Source of the DNA: WTFV01 sp965200895
GTDB taxonomy: Bacteria; Acidobacteriota; Vicinamibacteria; Vicinamibacterales; UBA8438
Direction: 5' to 3'
NCBI GenBank assembly: GCA_965200895.1
Contig: CBDAVM010000001.1
Coordinates: forward strand, 496,001-560,000
DNA: 64,000 nt
Shown piece by piece: positions 43,931 through 53,047 of this stretch; position 1 is the first letter of the stretch; every line of letters begins with the position of its first letter. Under the pieces are notes generated by a model. It worked only from the letters and a program-made list of their open reading frames with translations, searched no databases and was not told the origin of the DNA. The position numbers were made by a program, and so were the translations under genes.

Positions 43931-43990
43931 GCGATCCACTGGACAAGATCGCACGCGCGGAACGGGTGGGCGCGGGCGGCTGACGGCGCT

Positions 43991-44110
43991 TGCTTCCATG
44001 GCGGCCTGGGCCTCGGGCTGCGCATGACCGGTAGCCTGTTCGTCGCGCCGGAAGTGCACATCGGCTTCCCTGCGCTGCGTTCGACGGTCGCGGTCGGCTA
44101 CGCATTCTGA
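43991..44110 (+). pseudogene. C-terminal remnant of an outer membrane beta-barrel gene
   Basis: The last 40 codons of an open frame read GGLGLGLRMTGSLFVAPE and end in STVAVGYAF, alternating hydrophobic residues with a terminal Phe, the usual signature of an outer membrane barrel end. No matching upstream part is present; the preceding bases belong to the DUF433 remnant. This is a truncated leftover. Confidence 0.5.
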
Positions 44111-44242
44111 TCGGGCCGGACGCCTCGTCCTCCGCATCTTCGGCGCCGTACCGTTCGACACGTTGGTGTCAACGCCGGTGCACTTCGTCAGCGACGGCAA
44201 CTGTGCTATTTTCATGCTCGCATTTCTCACACAGCCGGCCTC

Positions 44243-44971
44243 GTGCGATCACCTTTTCAGCATTTCTTCCGACCATCTCCTGCACGCACCCGCGGCGCCA
44301 TCACCGCCGACTTTCCCGGCGCCGCGGCTCCGCCCGGAAGCCGGGTCCGGTTCACGGCCCGCGGCCGATCGATAACCGGCGTGGTCGCCGAGCTCCAGGC
44401 CGCCCGCGCGGTGGTGCTGGCAAGCGACGACGGACGCTGGCAGGTGCCCTACCGTCTGCTCGAGGTCGTCGAACGGGTCCCGGAACGGGAGTGCACCCTG
44501 GCGGACGTCGAGGCGCTGGCGCACCGCCTGTTCGCGCGGCATCAGGCGCAGGGCGGTCTGGGCAGGCAGTGGACGTTCGGGTTCGATCTCTCCACGGTGC
44601 GCGCCGGCGTCTGCCGCTTCCGGGACGCGCGCATCGACCTGTCGGTGAGCTACTGCCTGCGGGCCACTCGCGCTGACATCGAGAACACGCTGCTGCACGA
44701 GATCGCCCACGCGATGGTAGGGGCCGAGCACGGCCACGACGCCGTCTGGCAGGCTGCGGCGAACGCGATCGGCTGCACGGCGGAGCGGTGCCACGACGTG
44801 ACCCACACCGTGGCCCGCTGGGTCGGCGTGTGTGGCTGCCGGCGGCGCTGGTTCCGGCAGCGCCTCAGCCGCAGACTGCGCCATGGCGCGACCTGCAGGA
44901 CCTGCGGACAGGCCATCGACTGGCGCTGGAACACGGACGCGGAGACTGCAGGTCGGGAGCCTGCGCCGTAA
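44243..44971 (+). CDS. SprT-like zinc metalloprotease family protein
   Basis: A 242-residue protein. The first 75 residues contain a small beta-rich segment (SRVRFTARGRSITGVVAEL). The core is a SprT-like domain: LARATRADIENTLLHEIAHAM-type region has HEIAH, with a third His in EHGHDAVW. The C terminus has Cys motifs (CGCRRRW and CRTCG) like a zinc ribbon. SprT/SPRTN-type enzymes process DNA-protein crosslinks in eukaryotes; bacterial roles are less clear. The start is GTG 44243 without a strong ribosome site. Genes on both sides are unrelated. Confidence 0.82.
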   Translation: MRSPFQHFFRPSPARTRGAITADFPGAAAPPGSRVRFTARGRSITGVVAELQAARAVVLASDDGRWQVPYRLLEVVERVPERECTLADVEALAHRLFARHQAQGGLGRQWTFGFDLSTVRAGVCRFRDARIDLSVSYCLRATRADIENTLLHEIAHAMVGAEHGHDAVWQAAANAIGCTAERCHDVTHTVARWVGVCGCRRRWFRQRLSRRLRHGATCRTCGQAIDWRWNTDAETAGREPAP

Positions 44972-45169
44972 GCGCGGCGCGGACGCCGGGAGGCTCCGGC
45001 GGCCGGCGGAGCGGAGCCGCAGGCGACGACGTTCTCGGCCCCGGTCAGGTCAACGCGCTCCGCCGGCGGCCGGTGGATGGCCGAGCGGGTGACGGAGTAG
45101 ACTCCGTGCGTCACGGAAATCCAGCGCGCGCGATGCGCACCCCAAACAGGTTCACAAAGCGAGGATGTC

Positions 45170-46327
45170 ATGAGAATCACCACTTTGCTCTCGGTAGTTG
45201 CCGTCGCCGCCGGCCTGCTCGTCGGCGGGACCGTGCACGACGCCGCCGCCCAGGAACAGGATCCGTTCCGGGCCGCCGACTTCGAGTACGGCTCGCGCTT
45301 CGAGCTGCCCGACGGAGAGACCGCCGAGATCTGGAACCCGGCCAAGGCCAAGCTCGTGGCCGGCGGACCGATGATCGGCGGCACGGTCCGCGCCACCGAC
45401 CCGCGCACCTACTGCGCGATGGCGGCGGCCGGCTACGACTTCGTCTGGGTGGAGATGCAGCACGAATCCATCTCGTGGGAGCAGGTCGCCCGGATGTGGC
45501 GCACCTGCCCCGGGCCGGCGGCCCCCGGCGCGCGCGTGGCGTATGCCGACGAGCGGGAGATCCAGCACGCCACCGACATGGGCGCGCTGGTCATCGTCGT
45601 GCCGACCGTCGACAGCGTCGAGGAGGCGCAGGCGGCGGTCGACTGGACCTACTTCCCGCCGCTCGGCCGGCGCAGCGCGGGCGGCGGCCAGGGCGCCGGC
45701 GAGATGTGGAACCAAGTTCCCGGCGGCTACCGGCAGACCTGGAACGACAACGTCGTGCTGATCCTGATGATCGAGACGCTGGAGGGCGTGGAGGCGTCGC
45801 GCGAGATCGCGCAGATCCCGGGCGTCACCGGGCTGTTCGCAGCCAGCGGCGACCTGGGGAACTTCTCCGGCTTCGGCGAGGGCGATACGGAGTACGAGGC
45901 GCTGATCACCGAGGTCTCCGAGGCGGCCATCGACGCCGGCATTCACGCCTGCGCCCCGCTGCGCTGGGCCAACCGCGCCTCGTTCACCTGCTTCCAGGCG
46001 GGCACCGAGGCGGCGAACATCCGCCGCGGCGCCGCGGCCGAGATACAGCAGGCCAACGAGCAGTTCGCCGCCACCGGCGGCGGCGCGCCGATGGAGCGCT
46101 CCGGCGCGGCCGGGCTGCTCGCCGAGCTGACCGCCCAGTGCGGCTCGATCACCTACGAGGACGACTGCTACGCGGCGGTCCGCAATGCGGCGGGCGCGGC
46201 CGGCGACCTGTCCGACGACGAACAGGCGCAGGTCGTCCGCCGGCTGCGGGAGATCATGGGCAACAACCCGAACCAGGCGGACCGCATCGGCGAGATCGCC
46301 GCCGATGCCGGACTGTCGGTCCAGTAA
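45170..46327 (+). CDS. Exported HpcH/HpaI aldolase/citrate lyase family protein
   Basis: A 385-residue protein with a Sec signal (ITTLLSVVAVAAGLLVGGTV, Ala-Gln cleavage). The TIM-barrel shows GYDFVWVEMQHE, MGALVIVVPTVDSVEEA, LILMIETLEGVE with the metal-binding Glu, and GLFAASGDLGNFSG. Cytoplasmic relatives cleave or condense keto acids with Mg2+/Mn2+. Export is unusual and recalls secreted acidobacterial paralogues. Cys residues in the last third may pair. The final 60 bases are followed by an imperfect copy (see repeat). Confidence 0.88.
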   Translation: MRITTLLSVVAVAAGLLVGGTVHDAAAQEQDPFRAADFEYGSRFELPDGETAEIWNPAKAKLVAGGPMIGGTVRATDPRTYCAMAAAGYDFVWVEMQHESISWEQVARMWRTCPGPAAPGARVAYADEREIQHATDMGALVIVVPTVDSVEEAQAAVDWTYFPPLGRRSAGGGQGAGEMWNQVPGGYRQTWNDNVVLILMIETLEGVEASREIAQIPGVTGLFAASGDLGNFSGFGEGDTEYEALITEVSEAAIDAGIHACAPLRWANRASFTCFQAGTEAANIRRGAAAEIQQANEQFAATGGGAPMERSGAAGLLAELTAQCGSITYEDDCYAAVRNAAGAAGDLSDDEQAQVVRRLREIMGNNPNQADRIGEIAADAGLSVQ

Positions 46328-46386
46328 CCGAACCAGGCGGTCCGGTCGGCGAGATTGCCGCCGGGGCCGGGCTGTCGGTTCCGTAT
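46268..46386 (+). repeat. Imperfect tandem duplication of the aldolase 3' end
   Basis: Two copies with a 60-base period start CCGAACCAGGCGG. Copy one (46268-46327) encodes the protein's last residues and stop; copy two (46328-46386) lies past the stop, with several substitutions and one deletion. It is no longer translated in that frame. Confidence 0.8.
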
Positions 46387-46575
46387 TGGCAGCATGCGAC
46401 GGGCGGTCACCCGCCGTTACATCGCAGCCCATCGACCGGCCGGCGTCGGGCGAACGGGAGGACCCCGGCGCCGGCAGGCTCTCCTGATCGACGGGTCCGT
46501 ATCGGAAAGACGCCCGGCGCCGGCCGGATTACCGCTGCGGTCTCCGTCGCCGGCTGCGCTCCCGGGCTCGGGGAT

Positions 46576-47982
46576 TCATCCGGACATCCCCGGCTCCTGC
46601 TCAACGTCGAGGCGGCGCTGCGCGGCCAAGAGCCGCGGCAGGGCATCAACAGCGTACAGCGGCAGCGACAGGATGCGCACCGTCACCGGCTGCGTCCCCT
46701 CGCCGGTGCGGATCGTGTGGCGAACCGTCTGCAGGCTGGCCGGGTTGGCGTCGAACCGCACGGCGAGCCGCGGCCGTTTCTCGTGGGCGAACTGCAGCAG
46801 CGACTTCAGCGAGCCGCTGCGTCCCGCCTTGACCTCTATCGGCACCACCCAGTCGCCGTGCGAGGTCACATAGTCGACCTCGGCGTTGCTCCGGCGTGCG
46901 TGACGAAGCCAGTAATGGAGCTCCGGCGGCTGCTCTCCGCCGCCGAGCGCGACGAGCTGCTGCCCGACGTACTGCTCGGCGATGCCGCCCTCGTTGACGA
47001 GGCGCACCGCGTCCAGGGCCTCGATGCTGGTCGGGTCGAGCCCGCAGACGTGGTTCATCAACCCCACGTCCATGAACAGCAGCTTGCCCGCCCTGGTGGG
47101 GCCGGCGTCGGCCCCGAGCGGCAGCCCGCCGCAATGGCTGTGCGCGACCCGGTGGCACACCCTTGCCTTGATCAACAGCTCGACCGCGCGTCTCAACTCC
47201 GCCGAGCGCGCGTCCGGGTCGAGGCGGCGGTAGCTCAGCGGTTGTCCCACCATGCGGGGCACGCCGCGGAACACCCGCTGCAGTCGTCCGAGCTGCGCCC
47301 CGCGCGCATACCGGGCGAAGTCGTCCTCGTAGGTCGATGCGATGGACCGGTGAACCGCGGCCACCTCCAGCGGTGACCCTGTCTCGCGGTACGCCAGCAC
47401 CGCTTCCGGCAACCCGCCCACCAGCAGGTACTCCCGGAGCCGGCGCAGCAGCCGGCGGTGCACGGCGTCGGCCGGCGGCGTGTCCGGATCCGCCGCGGCC
47501 GCCTCACCCGCCGCGTCGGGGTCGGCGGCCGCCAGGAACTCGCGGAACGTCATCGGCCCGAGGTGCAGGTACTGGATGCGGCCGACCGGCATCGCGAAGG
47601 CGTGGTCGGCGAGCGTGAACTCCAGCAGCGATCCGGCCGCCGCCACCGGCAGATCCGGCCTGTCCTCGTAGAGGTAGCGCAGGGCGGGCAGTGCATGGGG
47701 CGTCGCCTGCACCTCGTCCAGGAACAGCATGGCGCCGTGCAACCGGACGCCGGCGAGCGCCTCCAGCTCGCGCAGGATGCGGCCGGTGTCCAGGCTCTCG
47801 AACACCCGATCGAGGTAGAGATGCCGTTCCAGGTTCACCTCGCACAGTCCGAGCCCGGCCGCCGCCGCGAACCGGCGAACCAGCGTGGTCTTGCCGACCT
47901 GCCGCGCTCCGCGCAGCACCAGCGGCTTGCGCCGCGGCGCCTTCAGCCACCGGCGCAGAGTCTCCTCGGCGAACCGTTTCAT
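46576..47982 (-). CDS. AAA ATPase with DUF4143 domain
   Basis: A 468-residue AAA_14/DUF4143 protein. The N terminus shows Walker A (LRGARQVGKTTLV), Walker B (GAMLFLDEVQATP) and an AAA-type sensor region (AAGSLLEF). The C-terminal DUF4143 half ends with EVDYVTSHGDW and VPIEVKAGRSGSLKSL, a degenerate PD-(D/E)xK nuclease-like core with Asp, Glu and Lys. The family is common and of unknown function, often mobile. Its upstream region is AT-rich, unlike nearly all other gaps here. Confidence 0.9.
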   Translation of the reverse strand: MKRFAEETLRRWLKAPRRKPLVLRGARQVGKTTLVRRFAAAAGLGLCEVNLERHLYLDRVFESLDTGRILRELEALAGVRLHGAMLFLDEVQATPHALPALRYLYEDRPDLPVAAAGSLLEFTLADHAFAMPVGRIQYLHLGPMTFREFLAAADPDAAGEAAAADPDTPPADAVHRRLLRRLREYLLVGGLPEAVLAYRETGSPLEVAAVHRSIASTYEDDFARYARGAQLGRLQRVFRGVPRMVGQPLSYRRLDPDARSAELRRAVELLIKARVCHRVAHSHCGGLPLGADAGPTRAGKLLFMDVGLMNHVCGLDPTSIEALDAVRLVNEGGIAEQYVGQQLVALGGGEQPPELHYWLRHARRSNAEVDYVTSHGDWVVPIEVKAGRSGSLKSLLQFAHEKRPRLAVRFDANPASLQTVRHTIRTGEGTQPVTVRILSLPLYAVDALPRLLAAQRRLDVEQEPGMSG

Positions 47983-47985
47983 TGC

Positions 47986-48034
47986 AAACAGACGGCAATA
48001 ATAGCATTTTATATTTCTCTTTACAGGTCTGTTT
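47986..48034 (-). promoter_or_regulatory. AT-rich promoter region with 8-base inverted repeat
   Basis: AAACAGAC at 47986-47993 and its exact complement GTCTGTTT at 48027-48034 bracket a 33-base AT-rich segment directly upstream of the DUF4143 ATPase start. On the minus strand the segment contains TATAAAATG and TATTAT, plausible -10 elements. It may be a regulated promoter or the edge of an old insertion. The 297 bases from 48035 to the tRNA show nothing else. Confidence 0.4.
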
Positions 48035-48330
48035 TGAGGACCGCCTGCAATATGTGTGGCTCTGGAGCATCAACTGGCCACACACAACACGCCCGACACC
48101 GACCGGCGGCCGGCGACCGAACGTGAGCGTCGGCAGCAGGGCGCGCGGCCGTGCTCCGTCCGTCGGCCCCTACACGCCTGGCGGCGGGTGATCTGCGCCT
48201 CCGCTGGCCGCGCAGGCCCAGCGTGGCGGGCGCCGATGGGACGTCGGGGCAGGGGGACGGGGCCACACCACGGCGCGGCGATGCGCTCCGGGTCCAGCCG
48301 ACACTCAACCCGCCGGGAAGCCGGACTGGG

Positions 48331-48416
48331 TGCCGAGGGTGGGGATCGAACCCACACGGCCCTCACGGGCCACGGGATTTTAAGTCCCGAGTGTCTACCA
48401 GTTCCACCACCTCGGC
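48331..48416 (-). tRNA. tRNA-Leu (anticodon UAA)
   Basis: On the minus strand the acceptor stem GCCGAGG pairs with CCTCGGC, with A as discriminator. The anticodon stem is CGGGA/TCCCG around loop CTTAAAA, giving anticodon UAA. The T arm reads GTGGGTTCGATCCCCAC. A long variable arm with CCCGTGAGGG confirms a type II (Leu) tRNA. CCA is not encoded. It is 86 bases long. Confidence 0.95.
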
Positions 48417-48446
48417 ATCGGCCGCGCCCGGCGAATGTTTCGGTGT

Positions 48447-48812
48447 TCAGTTGGCTGGTGCAGTGCGTTCGAGGATCTGGAGCAGCAGGTTGCGGATCTC
48501 GCGGATGTCGGTCTGCATCCGGTCGATGCGATGGTTCTGGTCGCTGAACCGCTGGTTGGTGAGCTGGCTCTGGTCGCTGAACCGCTGGTTGATGAGCTGG
48601 CTCTGGTCGCTGAACCGCTGGTTGATGGTGCGATTCGTGTCGTCGATGCGCGCGTTGAAGGTGGCGTTCTGCTGGAACGTCATGCTGACGAAGGCGACTT
48701 GCAGCAGAGCGATGGTCGCGCCAGTGGCGACGATCCACTTGGCGTCGGTCGAGAGTCTCTGCTTCGCGGGTCTGTCTGCGTGCTCGGCGGCGATCGCGGT
48801 GGTGTCGGCCAT
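48447..48812 (-). CDS. Small membrane-anchored coiled-coil protein with 11-residue repeats
   Basis: A 121-residue protein. One membrane helix (WIVATGATIALLQVAFVSM) is followed by a charged coiled coil. Three tandem 11-residue units (NQRFSDQSQLI, NQRFSDQSQLT, NQRFSDQNHRI) form a hendecad repeat encoded by three 33-base repeats. The C terminus (DIREIRNLLLQILER) continues the helix. Proteins of this look tether to the membrane and oligomerise, but no family name was recognised. Its start and stop codons and coding bias are convincing. Confidence 0.75.
   Translation of the reverse strand: MADTTAIAAEHADRPAKQRLSTDAKWIVATGATIALLQVAFVSMTFQQNATFNARIDDTNRTINQRFSDQSQLINQRFSDQSQLTNQRFSDQNHRIDRMQTDIREIRNLLLQILERTAPAN
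48535..48633 (-). repeat. Three 33-base tandem repeats
   Basis: Units at 48535-48567, 48568-48600 and 48601-48633 share CTGGTCGCTGAACCGCTGGT and encode the hendecad repeats of the coiled-coil protein. The first two differ at only a few positions, so they are recent or still exchanging. Confidence 0.9.
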
Positions 48813-48978
48813 ATCGTGGAGGTTTCCTTGACGTGATTCTACACGGAATGCGGGACGTTGCCGGGGTTGCCGGGCTCTCCGGGCTCTCGCCCCGGCGCGT
48901 GGATCTCGGCCAGCCCGGCGGCACGGGCGACGAGATCCTGCGCCGCCCGACCCGCAACAAGTGCTTCACGCATCATCT

Positions 48979-49329
48979 TCAGTGCGGCAGCACACTGCCC
49001 TGCACGTTGGCGAGGACGCGGGTGATGGTGGCGGTGAGGGTGTCGACGTCGCCCTCGAACGGGCCGGCCACGACGGCTCCGCTCGGAATCTCGATGGCGA
49101 TGGCCACGCCGCCATCGACCGGCGTCACGATCCAACTGAACCCGCGCAGGGCGACGGCGCGCTCCTCGGCGTCCGGGTTCTGCACCTGGTCGAATGCGCC
49201 GAGCGTCGACTCCAGCACCCGGCGGACGTCGTCGTCGGCCCACGCCGCCGGCTCCGGCCCATCGAGAGCGACCTCGGTCTCGACGACCTCTTCCCTGCCC
49301 TTGAGCAGGACCTCCACCTTGAACGTCAT
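48979..49329 (-). CDS. Hypothetical protein
   Basis: A 116-residue protein starting MTFKVEVLLKGREEVVETEV. No known domain was recognised. It is mixed alpha/beta, acidic, without signal or membrane segment; GGFSWIVTPVDGGVAIAIEI-like strands suggest a small beta-sandwich. The ATG at 49329 was chosen over one six codons upstream. It starts 4 bases after the stop of the YyaL-like gene, so both are cotranscribed and it may assist that protein. Confidence 0.6.
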   Translation of the reverse strand: MTFKVEVLLKGREEVVETEVALDGPEPAAWADDDVRRVLESTLGAFDQVQNPDAEERAVALRGFSWIVTPVDGGVAIAIEIPSGAVVAGPFEGDVDTLTATITRVLANVQGSVLPH

Positions 49330-49333
49330 CGCG

Positions 49334-51493
<2,160 letters not shown>

Positions 51494-51773
51494 ATCCAGC
51501 GGGTCGCCACGTCGTACGCGGCGAAGACGGCGTCGCGGCTCACGAGCACGGCGTGCAGGAACTGCGCCTGCGCTCACGCCGCAACCGGGTGATGGTGACG
51601 GTCAACGTACCCGGGATCATCCACGGAATGTGCGTGCACCGTCAACCCGCGTTCCCATTGCGCCGTGATCGTTGGGGGAACTTCGCAGCGCGACGCTCGA
51701 CGCTCGACCGGGCGATCCTGCTCTTCCTCGGCCTGGCCTGACCCCGCCGCACAACCCCTTCGCTTGCAGCCCG

Positions 51774-53045
51774 TCACGACCAGGTGAGCGTGCCGGTGCT
51801 CTGGCCGAACGAATCGGCCTCCACCCCCATGCCCTGCAGCATCGTCACGAACAGGTTGCAGAGCGGCGCGTTGTGCTCGCCCTCGTGCACGACGTGCTTC
51901 CCGTGGGAATAGCCGCCCCCGGCGAGGAGAATCGGCAGATCGACCGGCGTGTGCGCGTTCGCGTTGCCGAGGTTGCTGCCGAACAGGACCGCCGTCCGAT
52001 CGAGCAGCGAGCCGCCGGCGGCGCCGCGCTCGTGCAGGTCGGTCAGCAGGTCGCCGAAGGCCCGCACGATCTCGGTCTCGATCCGCTTCAACTGCGCGAT
52101 CTTCGTCTCGTCCTGCCCGTGGTGCGACAGGTTGTGCTGATCGATGCTGACGCCCTGTACCTGCGGCACGCTGCTGTGGTCGTGGATCATCATGCTGACC
52201 ACGCGTGACGAGTCCGTTTCGAGGATCAGCGGAATCATGCGGAACAGCAGCCGGATGCGGCCGATGAGGTCGGCGGGGTCCGGAATGTCGGTGGGCGGCT
52301 CCTCGTCGACCACCGGCTTCGGCCGGTCCAGCCACGCCTGCACCTCGGTGAGCTCCTGCTCGGCGGCCCGCACGGCGTCGAAGTAGGCGTCCAGCTTCCG
52401 CTGGTCGGCCGCGCTCACGCGCCGGCGCAGCGCCGTGGTCTGCGACTTCAGGCGGTCGAGGATGCTGCCGCCGTCGCTGAGGCTCTGCGCCTCGCGCTCG
52501 ACCTCCTCCGGGGTGCCCTGCAGGAACAGCCTCCGGAACAGGTTGGCGGGGCTGGTCTCGGCCGGGACCATCGCGCCGCTCGTCGTGAAGGACTGGCTCT
52601 GCGGGCTCAGCGTCCCGAGCACCACCGACGGGAAGCGGGTCACGTAGCCGAGGTGGTCCGCCGCCACCTGATCGAGCGACACCGTGTTGCGGAAGCCGTC
52701 CAGACCCGGTCGCCGCGCCGCGGTCAGCCAGGTGATCTCGGAGTTGTGCGGCTGGCGGCCGCTCTGCTCCTCGTGCGAGAAGCCGGAGAACAGCGTGTAC
52801 TGCGCGCGGTGCCGGTCGATGAGGCGCAGGTACTCCGTCGCCTCGTAGTCGGCGCCGGCGGTCCGCGGGAACCACGACGACGAATAGAGCCCGAGGGTGC
52901 TGCAGATGGTCACCATCCGCCGCGGCGCGTCGACCGCCGCGGCGCGGGCCAGCGGCGGCGCCATCGATTCGAGCAGCGGCAGTCCCAGCGCCACGCCGGA
53001 GGCCCGCAGGAACGTGCGCCGGTCGAGAGGTCGTGTCAGGGTCAT
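51774..53045 (-). CDS. DUF1552 family exported protein
   Basis: A 423-residue protein. A twin-arginine-type leader RRTFLRASGVALGLP directs export of a folded protein. The DUF1552 body has TICSTLGLYSSSWFPR, HEEQSGRQPHNSE and ILLAGGGYSHGKHV, resembling a sulfatase-like fold. Genes of this family nearly always sit beside DUF1592 proteins, as here with a 2-base gap. They are typical of Planctomycetota, Acidobacteriota and Myxococcota. The substrate is unknown. Confidence 0.93.
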   Translation of the reverse strand: MTLTRPLDRRTFLRASGVALGLPLLESMAPPLARAAAVDAPRRMVTICSTLGLYSSSWFPRTAGADYEATEYLRLIDRHRAQYTLFSGFSHEEQSGRQPHNSEITWLTAARRPGLDGFRNTVSLDQVAADHLGYVTRFPSVVLGTLSPQSQSFTTSGAMVPAETSPANLFRRLFLQGTPEEVEREAQSLSDGGSILDRLKSQTTALRRRVSAADQRKLDAYFDAVRAAEQELTEVQAWLDRPKPVVDEEPPTDIPDPADLIGRIRLLFRMIPLILETDSSRVVSMMIHDHSSVPQVQGVSIDQHNLSHHGQDETKIAQLKRIETEIVRAFGDLLTDLHERGAAGGSLLDRTAVLFGSNLGNANAHTPVDLPILLAGGGYSHGKHVVHEGEHNAPLCNLFVTMLQGMGVEADSFGQSTGTLTWS

Positions 53046-53047
53046 GG

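Noticed and set aside
48535..48633. Regular repeats considered as a CRISPR array
   Set aside because: The units are adjacent without unique spacers and encode a coiled-coil repeat in frame.
51494..51773. Possible small gene between the YyaL-like and DUF1552 genes
   Set aside because: Several short frames exist on both strands but none has a start with ribosome site or recognisable sequence; this 280-base gap appears non-coding.
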